Origin: Paracoccaceae bacterium
GTDB taxonomy: Bacteria; Pseudomonadota; Alphaproteobacteria; Rhodobacterales; Rhodobacteraceae
Direction: 5' to 3'
Length of the DNA stretch: 9,277 nucleotides
NCBI GenBank assembly: GCA_003500165.1
Contig: DNSZ01000043.1
Coordinates: 1 to 9,277 of the forward strand
Shown here piece by piece: positions 1-6,223 of this stretch (position 1 is the first letter of the stretch; each line of letters begins with the position of its first letter). The position numbers were made by a program, and so were the translations under genes. A model generated the notes under the pieces. That model searched no databases, was not told the DNA's origin, and saw only the letters and a program-made list of their open reading frames with translations.

Positions 1-2
1 GC

Positions 3-335
3 GTCACCCGACGATGTTCGGAACAGGAATGGCCGGCTCTGCGGAGCAACAGCTTGGCAGAACTGCAGGCCGTTGCCACCCATATTCATGACCACGCGAT
101 GAGTTCCGAACCGTTGGCCCAATCCATGCGGCGCCCCCACCTGTCTCGGCGTGAACATGAAATTCTGCAATGGGTCGCGGCGGGCAAGTCGCAGCAGGAT
201 GTCGGCGATATTCTGTCCATTTCAAGCCGCACGGTCGAGGTTCACCTGCGGTCGATCCGGCACAAGCTGCTGGCCCTGACGACGGCCCAGGCGGTTGGAC
301 GCGCGGTCGGTCTGGGGTTGATTTTCCCCAGCTGA
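3..335 (+). CDS. LuxR-family quorum-sensing regulator, C-terminal part (5' end outside window)
   Basis: DNA-binding end of a LuxR-type, probably acyl-homoserine-lactone-responsive, transcription factor. The frame is open to the left edge with no stop, so the gene begins outside the window and the ligand-binding domain is mostly missing. About the last 65 residues form a GerE-type helix-turn-helix: LSRREHEILQWVAAGKS, then a DILSISSRTVEVHLRSIRHKL segment carrying the recognition helix, then the usual AQAVGRAVGLGLI tail ending one residue pair before the TGA. The visible upstream stretch (WPALRSNSLAELQAVATHIHDH) resembles the end of the autoinducer-binding domain and the linker. The next gene, 140 bp downstream on the same strand, is an autoinducer synthase, which supports a quorum-sensing role rather than a two-component response regulator. 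An internal TTG at 54 could be read as a start, but it would cut the protein mid-domain, so I treat the gene as truncated by the window. Confidence 0.88.
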   Translation, partial: VTRRCSEQEWPALRSNSLAELQAVATHIHDHAMSSEPLAQSMRRPHLSRREHEILQWVAAGKSQQDVGDILSISSRTVEVHLRSIRHKLLALTTAQAVGRAVGLGLIFPS

Positions 336-338
336 GTG

Positions 339-379
339 CCCGTTCCGGCTATCCAAGGTGCAGCGGCGTTGCGAACGGG
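339..379 (+). repeat. 7-bp inverted repeat after luxR
   Basis: CCCGTTC (339-345) and GAACGGG (373-379) are perfect reverse complements separated by 27 bases, starting 4 bases after the luxR stop. No T-run follows, so this is at best a weak Rho-independent-like structure or a protein-binding dyad. Confidence 0.35.
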
Positions 380-400
380 AGGCCCTCGACACAGTCCATA

Positions 401-425
401 CGGGATTTCCACAATGGAACGACCG
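401..425 (+). promoter_or_regulatory. Candidate lux-box-like dyad upstream of the AHL synthase
   Basis: A 25-bp interrupted dyad: CGG at 401-403 pairs with CCG at 423-425, and TTCCA at 407-411 pairs with TGGAA at 415-419, around a CAA centre. It ends 50 bases before the luxI ATG. If a LuxR-type activator binds centred near -42, the start of transcription would fall near 455 and the poor -10 would be the TATCCC at 441-446. This is seen symmetry plus inference; the sequence is not a close match to any lux box I know. Confidence 0.35.
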
Positions 426-456
426 CAGGAACAGCCCCAGTATCCCTGGAACAGCC
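416..456 (+). repeat. Three GGAAC(A/G)(G/A)CC direct repeats ahead of luxI
   Basis: GGAACAGCC occurs exactly at 428-436 and 448-456, and a close copy, GGAACGACC, lies at 416-424 overlapping the dyad arm. The steps between copies are 12 and 20 bases. They fill the region between the candidate activator site and the ribosome-binding site. Confidence 0.5.
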
Positions 457-465
457 GTAGCAAGT

Positions 466-470
466 GGAGG
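466..470 (+). promoter_or_regulatory. Ribosome-binding site that fixes the luxI start
   Basis: GGAGG five bases before the ATG at 476. It rules out the upstream GTG at 464, whose codon overlaps it. Confidence 0.8.
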
Positions 471-475
471 TCACG

Positions 476-1336
476 ATGCTGATCGCGGTGGATGCGTTGA
501 ACAGGCATTTGTTCCAGCCTTTGCTGGACGATATGTTTCGGTTGCGGGCACGGGTGTTCGGGGATCGCATGGGCTGGCAGGTCAAGATCGAAAACGGGAT
601 GGAGATCGATCGGTTCGACCGATTGGATCCCGCATATCTGATCGGTCTGGACGAGGATTTGAACGTGATCTCTTGCGCCAGGCTGTTGCAGACCACCGGC
701 CCGCACATGCTGTCGGATGTCTTCTTCGACATACTCGATGGCGAACCACCGTTGCGCAGCGCAAACGTTTGGGAATCGACGCGATTCTGTGTCGACACCG
801 AACGTCTGAAACGTTCCAACAGCCAAACTACCATTTCCAGAACGACATGCGAATTGATGATCGGCCTGTTCGAATTCTCAAAGAACGCGGGAATCCGAGA
901 TATCGTTACGGTCATCGACCCGGTCATGAACCGTGTGCTCAAGCGCTCCGACAATGCTCCATACGGATATGTCGGAAGAACGGTGCCCATGGGACGGGTT
1001 TCGGCGATGGCTGCGCTGTTGGATTGCACGGATGAACGCGCACAACGGGTGCGAAACTTCGCCGGCATCCAAGGCGATGTCTTCCTGTCGGATGATGCGG
1101 CTCTGGCACGGCTCGCCGCGCGCGCGGTTCAGGTGGCGGCCGACGAAGTTTTGCCGCCCACCATATCGCTTGACGATCTGCGGACCTATTTCGTCGAACA
1201 GCTTGAGGCTGCAAAAGACGAAGCCGAGAGGCGCGCGACAGAGCGGTTGATCAATCATCTGGCTGATGGTCTTGGTTCTCGGGAAGAGACGACGCATCCC
1301 GCCCCCCGCCGCGCCGGCAAAGACCACGCCGCCTAA
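476..1336 (+). CDS. Acyl-homoserine-lactone synthase (LuxI family) with C-terminal extension
   Basis: Cytoplasmic enzyme of the LuxI family, which makes an N-acyl-homoserine lactone from S-adenosylmethionine and an acyl-carrier-protein-bound fatty acid. The ATG at 476 is chosen because GGAGG (466-470) sits 5 bases upstream; a GTG at 464 overlaps that Shine-Dalgarno. With this start the family's invariant residues fall in register: R24, F28, W34, E43, D45, D48, R69, F84, E100 and R103 (the WESTRF stretch). The family is usually about 190-230 residues; this one is 286. The catalytic fold seems to end near residue 190-200, and about 85 residues follow, the last 50 charged, probably helical and ending in a disordered-looking tail. 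The gene is richer in A+T than the ilvB and TRAP genes: 841-900 has 29 G/C of 60, against 46 of 60 at 6541-6600. It is probably activated by the upstream LuxR protein with its product. Acyl-chain specificity cannot be read from the sequence. Confidence 0.93.
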   Translation: MLIAVDALNRHLFQPLLDDMFRLRARVFGDRMGWQVKIENGMEIDRFDRLDPAYLIGLDEDLNVISCARLLQTTGPHMLSDVFFDILDGEPPLRSANVWESTRFCVDTERLKRSNSQTTISRTTCELMIGLFEFSKNAGIRDIVTVIDPVMNRVLKRSDNAPYGYVGRTVPMGRVSAMAALLDCTDERAQRVRNFAGIQGDVFLSDDAALARLAARAVQVAADEVLPPTISLDDLRTYFVEQLEAAKDEAERRATERLINHLADGLGSREETTHPAPRRAGKDHAA

Positions 1337-1348
1337 GCGCAGCCGGCA

Positions 1349-1382
1349 TCCATCGCCCATGGCTGTGCCTATGGGCGATGGA
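1349..1382. terminator. Perfect 12-bp stem-loop between convergent luxI and dctM
   Basis: TCCATCGCCCAT (1349-1360) and ATGGGCGATGGA (1371-1382) are exact reverse complements around a 10-base loop, starting 12 bases after the luxI stop. The genes on either side converge (dctM ends at 1448), so the stem would act in both directions. Neither strand has a T-run after the stem, so this may be a stem-only terminator or an mRNA 3'-end stabiliser, and not a classic intrinsic terminator. Confidence 0.65.
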
Positions 1383-1447
1383 CGCAAAGCCCGATCGTTC
1401 AAAACCCGGTCTTGTGGCTCTGATGCTGCCCAAGCCGCCGAGGCGCC

Positions 1448-3808
1448 TCAAGTCGGGATGATATCCGGCAGGAAGGTGACGATCTGCGGGAAGTAGTACA
1501 GCAACAGCAGCCCGACGACCTGAATGATGACGAACGGGATCACCCCGCGATAGATGTCGCCGGTGGTGATGCCCGGCGGCGCGACGCCGCGAAGGTAGAA
1601 CAGCGCAAAGCCGAAGGGGGGCGTCAGGAAGCTGGTCTGCAGATTCACCGCGATCATGATCGTCACCCATTTCGGGTCGAGTGTGCCGCCATAGATCACC
1701 GGCCCCACGATCGGCACGACGATATAGATGATCTCGAGGAAATCGAGCACGAAGCCGAGGATGAACAGCACAACCATCACGATGAGGAAGGCGGTGATCT
1801 CGTTGTCGAAGCTGCGCAGCCACTGCTGGATGTAGTGTTCGCCGCCGAACGAGATCAGCGTCAGGTTCAGCACCTGGCTGCCGATCAGGATCGCGAACAC
1901 CATCGAGGTGACCTTGGCGGTCTCGCGCACCACCGGGCCCAGAACGGTGCGCCGCCACAGCACGAAACAGGCAAAGCCGATCCCGAACAGGGCATACAGA
2001 TAGGCCGCCTGCGCCACGAGATAGGCCAGCCAGGTCTCGAACCCGGCATCTTCGCGGCCGATCCGAAGGTCGAAATTCACGCCCACCAGGATCATGATCA
2101 GGATCGCAAAGGCGCCCTGGACGATGATCTTGCCCGACTGGTCGTTCTCGCGCAGCAGCCGGTAGGCGGCCAGCAGGATCGCGCCGCCCGCCCCCAGCGC
2201 GGCCGCCGGCGTCGGGTTGGTGATGCCCCCCAGGATCGAGCCGAGCACCGCAACGATCAGGATCAGGGGCGGAAAGACGACCTTCAGAAGCTCGCTCTGG
2301 GCCATCATCGGGATCGCGCCGCGCACGCCCCAGACCACCAGCGCAAGCGGGATCGCCAGGATCAGAAAGCCGGTCCCGGGCGAGCTGAGCGGCCCGATGA
2401 ACGCGGCATCGGCAAACAGGGCAAGGCCGATGCCGGCCGTCCCGATCGCCAACGGCAAGGGATTGGCCAGCGGTGCCACCCCGCGCGCGATCGAGAACAT
2501 GATCGCGATCAGCGCCATCGCGGCGGCCAGCCCGGCGCCGATCGGCGGCGCATTGGCGATCGCCGCAGCGGTCCGTTCGGCCACCTCGTCCTCGGTCAGT
2601 TGCACCGCCTCGCTCGAAGCGCCGGACGCCGCAATCGCCGCTTGCTGGGCGACGGACGCGTCCCAGGCTGCCTGGCCGTGCAGTTCGATCATGCCATCGC
2701 GGCAATCGTCCGAGACATTGGTGCGCAGCGCGGCGCGTTCGGCGCTGGCGGCGTATTCGGCGACCTGGATGGCCTGGCTGCCGACCACGCCGATCTGGCC
2801 GAACATGACGGTTGCGGCGACAATGGCCACCGGCACGCCTGCGAACCAGGCCCAGCGCTCGGCCGCGGTGGAGGCCGGGATCGCCCGTTCGGCGCCCTCG
2901 ATCACCACCGGCGGCGCCTGATCGGGGCGCAACAGCGCAAAACCGAAGGCATAGGCGCCATAAAGACCGGCCAGCAGAATGCCTGGCAACAGCGCGGCCT
3001 GAAACAGCGTGCCGACCGACAGCACGGCGGGTTCACCCAGAAAGGTCAGCGCATCGGTGCAGCCGGCCAGCTGGGCGCGGGTTTCCTGCGCGGTCGAATA
3101 GAGGTCGCCGACCAACGTGCCCAGCAGCACGATGACGATCGAGGGCGGGATGATCTGGCCCAGCGTGCCCGAGGCCGCGATCACCCCGGTCGACAGCCCC
3201 GGCGAATAGTTGTTGCGCAGCATGGTGGGCAGGGCGAGCAGCCCCATGGTGACCACGGTCGCCCCGACAATGCCGGTGGAGGCGGCGAGGAAGGCGCCGA
3301 CCACGACGATCGACACCGCCAGCCCGCCGGGCAGCGGGCCGAAGATGCGCGCCATGTTGGTCAGCAGATCCTCGGCGATGCGCGAGCGTTCGAGCGTGAT
3401 GCCCATCAGCACGAACATCGCCACGGCGAGCAGCGTCTCGATCGACTGGCCGGCCAGCACGCGCTCGTTGATGCGGTTGACGATGAAGGACAGGTTGCGG
3501 TCGAGCGCGGTTTCCCAGCCCATCGGGAACAGCGCCTCCTCGACTCGCGGCAGGTCCGGGTATCGGAAGACCGAGATCGCCTCGGGCCTGATGCCCTGGC
3601 CCAGCAGCACATGATAGGCCTCGCTGCTGCTGTCGATCGCCTGATGGATCAGCAGGCCCGACGAATCGAGCGCGGCAATGATGGCGAAAGAGATCACCCC
3701 GGCGCCGCCGATCGCGAAGGCGACCGGAAAGCCCGACAGGATCGACGCGAACAGCGTCAGGAAAACGATGATGAGGCCGATCTCGACCCCGTCCAGACCG
3801 AACAGCAT
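1448..3808 (-). CDS. dctM: TRAP transporter large permease subunit (DctM family, long form)
   Basis: Inner-membrane ion-coupled carrier subunit of a tripartite TRAP importer; with DctQ it moves the substrate delivered by the periplasmic binding protein. The 786 residues carry the family hallmarks: an N-terminal hydrophobic helix with SGFPVAFAIGG (25-35), AASGTLGQIIPPSI (211-224), TNPTPAAALGAGGAI (530-544) and FLTPPFGFALFYLRGVAP (727-744). Canonical DctM is about 425-450 residues. The extra length sits in a loop near 72-120 and a middle section of roughly 235-500, which adds membrane spans and a soluble, Ala/Glu-rich stretch at about 350-420. Such long forms belong to the mannitol/chloroaromatic (FcbT3-like) branch. 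The start ATG lies 3 bases after the dctQ stop, with a GGGAG inside the dctQ end as ribosome site, so translation is probably coupled. It is the last gene of the operon, facing luxI. Confidence 0.95.
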   Translation of the reverse strand: MLFGLDGVEIGLIIVFLTLFASILSGFPVAFAIGGAGVISFAIIAALDSSGLLIHQAIDSSSEAYHVLLGQGIRPEAISVFRYPDLPRVEEALFPMGWETALDRNLSFIVNRINERVLAGQSIETLLAVAMFVLMGITLERSRIAEDLLTNMARIFGPLPGGLAVSIVVVGAFLAASTGIVGATVVTMGLLALPTMLRNNYSPGLSTGVIAASGTLGQIIPPSIVIVLLGTLVGDLYSTAQETRAQLAGCTDALTFLGEPAVLSVGTLFQAALLPGILLAGLYGAYAFGFALLRPDQAPPVVIEGAERAIPASTAAERWAWFAGVPVAIVAATVMFGQIGVVGSQAIQVAEYAASAERAALRTNVSDDCRDGMIELHGQAAWDASVAQQAAIAASGASSEAVQLTEDEVAERTAAAIANAPPIGAGLAAAMALIAIMFSIARGVAPLANPLPLAIGTAGIGLALFADAAFIGPLSSPGTGFLILAIPLALVVWGVRGAIPMMAQSELLKVVFPPLILIVAVLGSILGGITNPTPAAALGAGGAILLAAYRLLRENDQSGKIIVQGAFAILIMILVGVNFDLRIGREDAGFETWLAYLVAQAAYLYALFGIGFACFVLWRRTVLGPVVRETAKVTSMVFAILIGSQVLNLTLISFGGEHYIQQWLRSFDNEITAFLIVMVVLFILGFVLDFLEIIYIVVPIVGPVIYGGTLDPKWVTIMIAVNLQTSFLTPPFGFALFYLRGVAPPGITTGDIYRGVIPFVIIQVVGLLLLYYFPQIVTFLPDIIPT

Positions 3809-3811
3809 GGC

Positions 3812-4717
3812 TCAGGTGGCTCCCGAGTGAATTTGGTGTTCCAGATCCTCGGCCGTGTCCCCGGTGGTATCCCGGTCGAGATAGCGGTCGGCGCTTTCAG
3901 GGCCGGCGCGCAACTCGCTGATCGCCCGCCAGATCACCGCGACGGCCTGCAAAAAGACCAGGGCCGCAAACATCACCAGCAGAATCTTGAACAGGAAATA
4001 GGCCGAAAAACCCTGCGGCGCGAAGCCCGTCGTCTCGACATTCCAGCGCAGCACGCGGGCGCGCATCTCGAGCCGTTCGAAGCTGTCCGAGGCCGAAGGC
4101 GCCGGCAGGATCAGATGGCGCCACATGAAGAACCAGGCATAGTGCCAGATCAGCAGCATCATCGGCATCATGAAGATCACCGCGCCGATCATGTCGACGA
4201 TCCGCTTCCAGCGAAAGGACAGGCTGGCATAGAAGATGTCGACCCGCACATGGCCGCCCTGGATGAAGGTGTAGGAAACGCACAGCGCCACCAGCATGGC
4301 GTTGTAGAGCTTCAGCCCCTCACCCCACCACGAGACGTCGAAGGTCACCGCAGTGCCCAGCCCGATCGAGATCTGGCTGACCGCAAAGATGCGCTGGACG
4401 AACACGATGACGATCTGCTGCAGCACCATGATCAGCCCGGCCCAGGCGGCGACCCGCCCCACCGTGTTGCCGATCCATTCGAGCGTGCGCACCCCGCCCC
4501 ACATGAAACCGGGCCGCCACAGCCCGATCAGGGTCAGCAGCAGAACCGTGTTGAAGACGGCAAAGAAGAACTCGACCGAGGCGCCGTAATAGACGAAGCG
4601 AACGATCGCCGTCGGTTCGGACCAGTCGAGCCAGGCGGACGGATGCGTGATCGCCCAGAGCGTGCTCTGCAGCGCCACCCACATCTGGGTGAAAAACCAG
4701 CCTATTGCATCCAGCAT
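3812..4717 (-). CDS. dctQ: TRAP transporter small permease subunit (DctQ family)
   Basis: Small inner-membrane partner of DctM in the TRAP importer, needed for the permease complex. The protein has 301 residues, longer than the usual 160-230. Hydrophobic spans lie near 39-66, 87-112, 138-153, 174-198 and 240-264. The family signature GGHVRVDIFYASLSFRWKR (154-172) ends just before the fourth span. The extra length is an N-terminal amphipathic stretch (1-38), a linker between spans 2 and 3, a loop after span 4 (about 199-240) and a charged cytoplasmic tail. This fits the large-DctQ type that partners long DctM proteins. The ATG at 4717 follows a run of six G (4721-4726) three bases upstream, a rather close ribosome site. 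It is separated from dctP by 118 bases containing a strong hairpin and sits 3 bases before dctM. Confidence 0.92.
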   Translation of the reverse strand: MLDAIGWFFTQMWVALQSTLWAITHPSAWLDWSEPTAIVRFVYYGASVEFFFAVFNTVLLLTLIGLWRPGFMWGGVRTLEWIGNTVGRVAAWAGLIMVLQQIVIVFVQRIFAVSQISIGLGTAVTFDVSWWGEGLKLYNAMLVALCVSYTFIQGGHVRVDIFYASLSFRWKRIVDMIGAVIFMMPMMLLIWHYAWFFMWRHLILPAPSASDSFERLEMRARVLRWNVETTGFAPQGFSAYFLFKILLVMFAALVFLQAVAVIWRAISELRAGPESADRYLDRDTTGDTAEDLEHQIHSGAT

Positions 4718-4802
4718 GTTCCCCCCGTCGCCCGCCGGTGCTGTGTCGCCCGGTCGTTGTTGTGTTATGGGAAGTCCCGGCCGCGCAAGGCGGCCAGGCG
4801 GC

Positions 4803-4826
4803 GGCCGGCCCCGCGCGGGGCCGGCC
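4803..4826 (-). terminator. GC hairpin between dctP and dctQ (attenuating terminator or mRNA stabiliser)
   Basis: A 24-bp perfect palindrome made only of G and C: GGCCGGCCCC (4803-4812), GCGC centre, GGGGCCGGCC (4817-4826). It begins 9 bases after the dctP stop on the minus strand. No U-run follows, so I expect partial termination or protection of the dctP message from 3' decay. Either would make more binding protein than permease, the usual need in binding-protein-dependent importers. Confidence 0.7.
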
Positions 4827-4835
4827 CAAAGCGGT

Positions 4836-5921
4836 TTACATGCCCATCACGCGGTCGCGCTGGCGCATGTATTCGCCATCGGCCTGGCCGTACCAGCCGG
4901 CCGATTCCGCGAGCGAGGCGAAGTAGCTGTCGGCGATCTGCTTGTAGATCGGGTCGCTCATGTTCTCTTCGCGCACCTCGGCCGAGGCGCGGCCAAATGC
5001 GTCCCACACGTCTTCGGGGAACTGGCGCACCACCACGCCCTCGCTTTGCAGGCGGGCCAGTGCGGCGCCGTTTTCGGCCAGCGACAGCGACAGGTTGTCG
5101 GAATAGACGGCGCGGGTCGCGGCTTCGACGATCTTCTGCTGCGCCGGCGTCAGCGATTCCCAGACATCGAGGTTCATGCCCAGCACCAGCGCCGAGCCCG
5201 GCTCGTGGAAGCCGGCGGCATAGTAGATGTTGGTGATCTCCTGGAAGCCGAGGCGTTCGTCGGCATAGGGGCCGATCCACTCGGCACCGTCGATCGCACC
5301 CGAGGCGAGCGCCTGGTAGATTTCGCCGCCGGGGATGTTCTGTACCGACGCGCCGAGCCGGCCCAGCACCTGGCCGCCCTGGCCCGGCATCCGGAACCGC
5401 AGGCCCTGCAGATCGTCGACCGAGTTGATCTCCTTGTTGAACCAGCCGCCCGGCTGCATCGCCGTCTGGCCGCACAGGAAGCTCTTGATGTTGAAGAGCG
5501 ACGCAAGCTCGGCATGCAGGTCGGCACCGCCCCGGTAGTAGTACCAGTTCGCCAGTTCCTGCGCGGTCATGCCGAAGGGCACCGCGGTGAAGAAGGCGAA
5601 AGCGGGGTGCTGGTTGAGGAAGTAGTATTCGGCCGAATGATAGATGTCGGCCTGCCCGGCCGACACCGCATCGAACACCTCGAACGCGCCGACGAGCGAG
5701 CCGGCGGGCCGCTTTTCGACGGTCAGCTGACCGTCGGTCATCTGGGTGATGAAATCGGCCGCCATCTGGGCCGCGTCATCGAAAATCGCAAAACCTTCGG
5801 GCACCGAGGTGACCATGGTCAGGGTGCGGTTGCCCTGGGCAATGGCCGGAGCGGCCAGCGCGGTCGCAGCCGTGGCCACCCCACCGGCAGCCGACGCGCG
5901 CAAGAAAGAACGACGATCCAT
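4836..5921 (-). CDS. dctP: TRAP transporter periplasmic substrate-binding protein (DctP family, 2-oxo-acid/mannitol/chloroaromatic branch)
   Basis: Periplasmic receptor that captures a carboxylate substrate for the DctQM permease. The ATG at 5921 is chosen because GGGAGG lies 7 bases upstream; an open frame extends to 6125 but without a ribosome site. The 361 residues begin with a twin-arginine signal (DRRSFLRA, then an Ala-rich stretch) with likely cleavage after AIA at 26-28, so export is probably by Tat in folded form. Conserved blocks include GQADIYHSAEYYF (89-101), PGGWFNKEI (157-165), GLRFRMPGQGG (173-183), IPGGEIYQAL (196-205) and DGAEWIGPY (211-219). Q152, R177 (possibly R175), E214 and W215 correspond, from memory of the family, to the residues with which TakP of Rhodobacter sphaeroides holds a cation and the carboxylate of 2-oxo acids. 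Pyruvate-like 2-oxo acids or 2-hydroxy acids are therefore likely ligands, though the same branch also covers mannitol and chlorobenzoate receptors. First gene of the operon. Confidence 0.95.
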   Translation of the reverse strand: MDRRSFLRASAAGGVATAATALAAPAIAQGNRTLTMVTSVPEGFAIFDDAAQMAADFITQMTDGQLTVEKRPAGSLVGAFEVFDAVSAGQADIYHSAEYYFLNQHPAFAFFTAVPFGMTAQELANWYYYRGGADLHAELASLFNIKSFLCGQTAMQPGGWFNKEINSVDDLQGLRFRMPGQGGQVLGRLGASVQNIPGGEIYQALASGAIDGAEWIGPYADERLGFQEITNIYYAAGFHEPGSALVLGMNLDVWESLTPAQQKIVEAATRAVYSDNLSLSLAENGAALARLQSEGVVVRQFPEDVWDAFGRASAEVREENMSDPIYKQIADSYFASLAESAGWYGQADGEYMRQRDRVMGM

Positions 5922-5967
5922 AGAGTATCCTCCCATGTCATGCCCGCCCGTTCCGGCGGACGGATCG

Positions 5968-5997
5968 ATTTTGATGCCGCGCAGCGTAACGCGGCAA
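5968..5997 (-). promoter_or_regulatory. Candidate dctP promoter with dyad in the spacer
   Basis: On the minus strand TTGCCG (5997-5992) and CAAAAT (5973-5968) are 18 bases apart and would start transcription about 40 bases before the dctP ATG. The spacer is almost filled by an exact 7-bp inverted repeat, TGCCGCG (5975-5981) and CGCGGCA (5990-5996). A repressor on this dyad would block the promoter. The hexamers are only moderate matches. Confidence 0.35.
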
Positions 5998-6078
5998 GGC
6001 GGGGAAGCAACTAGCCGATGCGACAGCAGGACGCAATCCGCCAAATCGCCCGCGATTTTCCGGTCGTTGCGCGCTGTC

Positions 6079-6114
6079 TGCCCGGTCCTTGGGCATATGC
6101 CAACGAACCGGGCA
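6079..6114. promoter_or_regulatory. 36-bp dyad, candidate operator
   Basis: TGCCCGGT (6079-6086) pairs with ACCGGGCA (6107-6114), and a 10-bp palindrome GGCATATGCC (6092-6101) sits at exactly the same centre, between 6096 and 6097. Two of the five bases in each connecting segment also pair, giving 15 of 18 possible pairs. The order of arms, gap and central palindrome suggests a dimer or tetramer site for a regulator not encoded in the window. Confidence 0.55.
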
Positions 6115-6118
6115 TCGC

Positions 6119-6137
6119 CGCGCAACGCCGTTGCGCG
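6119..6137. promoter_or_regulatory. 19-bp near-perfect palindrome, second candidate operator
   Basis: CGCGCAACG (6119-6127), one central C, then CGTTGCGCG (6129-6137): nine of nine pairs match. Its centre is 31.5 bases from that of the neighbouring dyad, about three helical turns, and 40 bases before the ilvB -35. Confidence 0.55.
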
Positions 6138-6167
6138 CCGGGCGCCGCGCCGTTCCCGCGATTGCGG

Positions 6168-6196
6168 TTGACGCGCGGCCAGCGCAGGCCTACCTT
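6168..6196 (+). promoter_or_regulatory. Probable ilvB promoter
   Basis: TTGACG (6168-6173) and TACCTT (6191-6196) with a 17-base spacer. The -35 is a strong alphaproteobacterial type and the -10 is weak. Transcription would start near 6203, about 20 bases before the leader peptide ATG, which is the right place for an attenuated leader RNA. Confidence 0.6.
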
Positions 6197-6223
6197 TTCG
6201 GGGTCAAGATGGCAGAGGCGACA

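Larger units (their letters stand above)
6065..6138. repeat. 10-bp direct repeat CGTTGCGCGC
   Basis: Exact copies at 6065-6074 and 6129-6138, 64 bases apart, close to six DNA turns. An inverted copy of its first nine bases is at 6119-6127. Three equal half-sites flank the 36-bp dyad. Confidence 0.6.
5922..6208. promoter_or_regulatory. Divergent control region between dctP and the ilvB leader
   Basis: No gene is credible here; the open frames are shadows or upstream extensions of dctP. The stretch is unusually rich in symmetry. In order it holds a 7-bp inverted repeat (5975-5996), a CGTTGCGCGC element (6065-6074), a 36-bp dyad (6079-6114), a 19-bp palindrome (6119-6137) whose right arm repeats that element, and the -35/-10 of ilvB (6168-6196). 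The dctP promoter must lie on its left part, reading leftwards. Confidence 0.7.

Noticed and set aside
464..475. GTG at 464 as luxI start
   Set aside because: It overlaps the GGAGG that serves the ATG at 476, and the ATG puts the catalytic residues at the family's usual positions.
1251..2705. Second minus-strand frame overlapping dctM and luxI
   Set aside because: Arg/Gly/Ala-rich frame shifted against dctM; it lacks the membrane pattern that dctM shows in its own frame.
1835..5236. Very long plus-strand open frame (1133 codons) opposite the TRAP operon
   Set aside because: It is the antisense shadow of dctM, dctQ and dctP: Arg/Asp/Gln/His-rich, without domain-like blocks or hydrophobic pattern, and explained by high G+C at third codon positions of the real genes.
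4647..6014. Plus-strand open frame of 455 codons opposite dctP
   Set aside because: It is antisense to a gene with signal peptide, conserved family blocks and a clear ribosome site; the antisense product resembles no family.
5922..6125. Longer N-terminus for dctP starting at 6125
   Set aside because: It would bury the twin-arginine signal behind 68 residues and run through the regulatory repeats; the ATG at 5921 has a GGGAGG.
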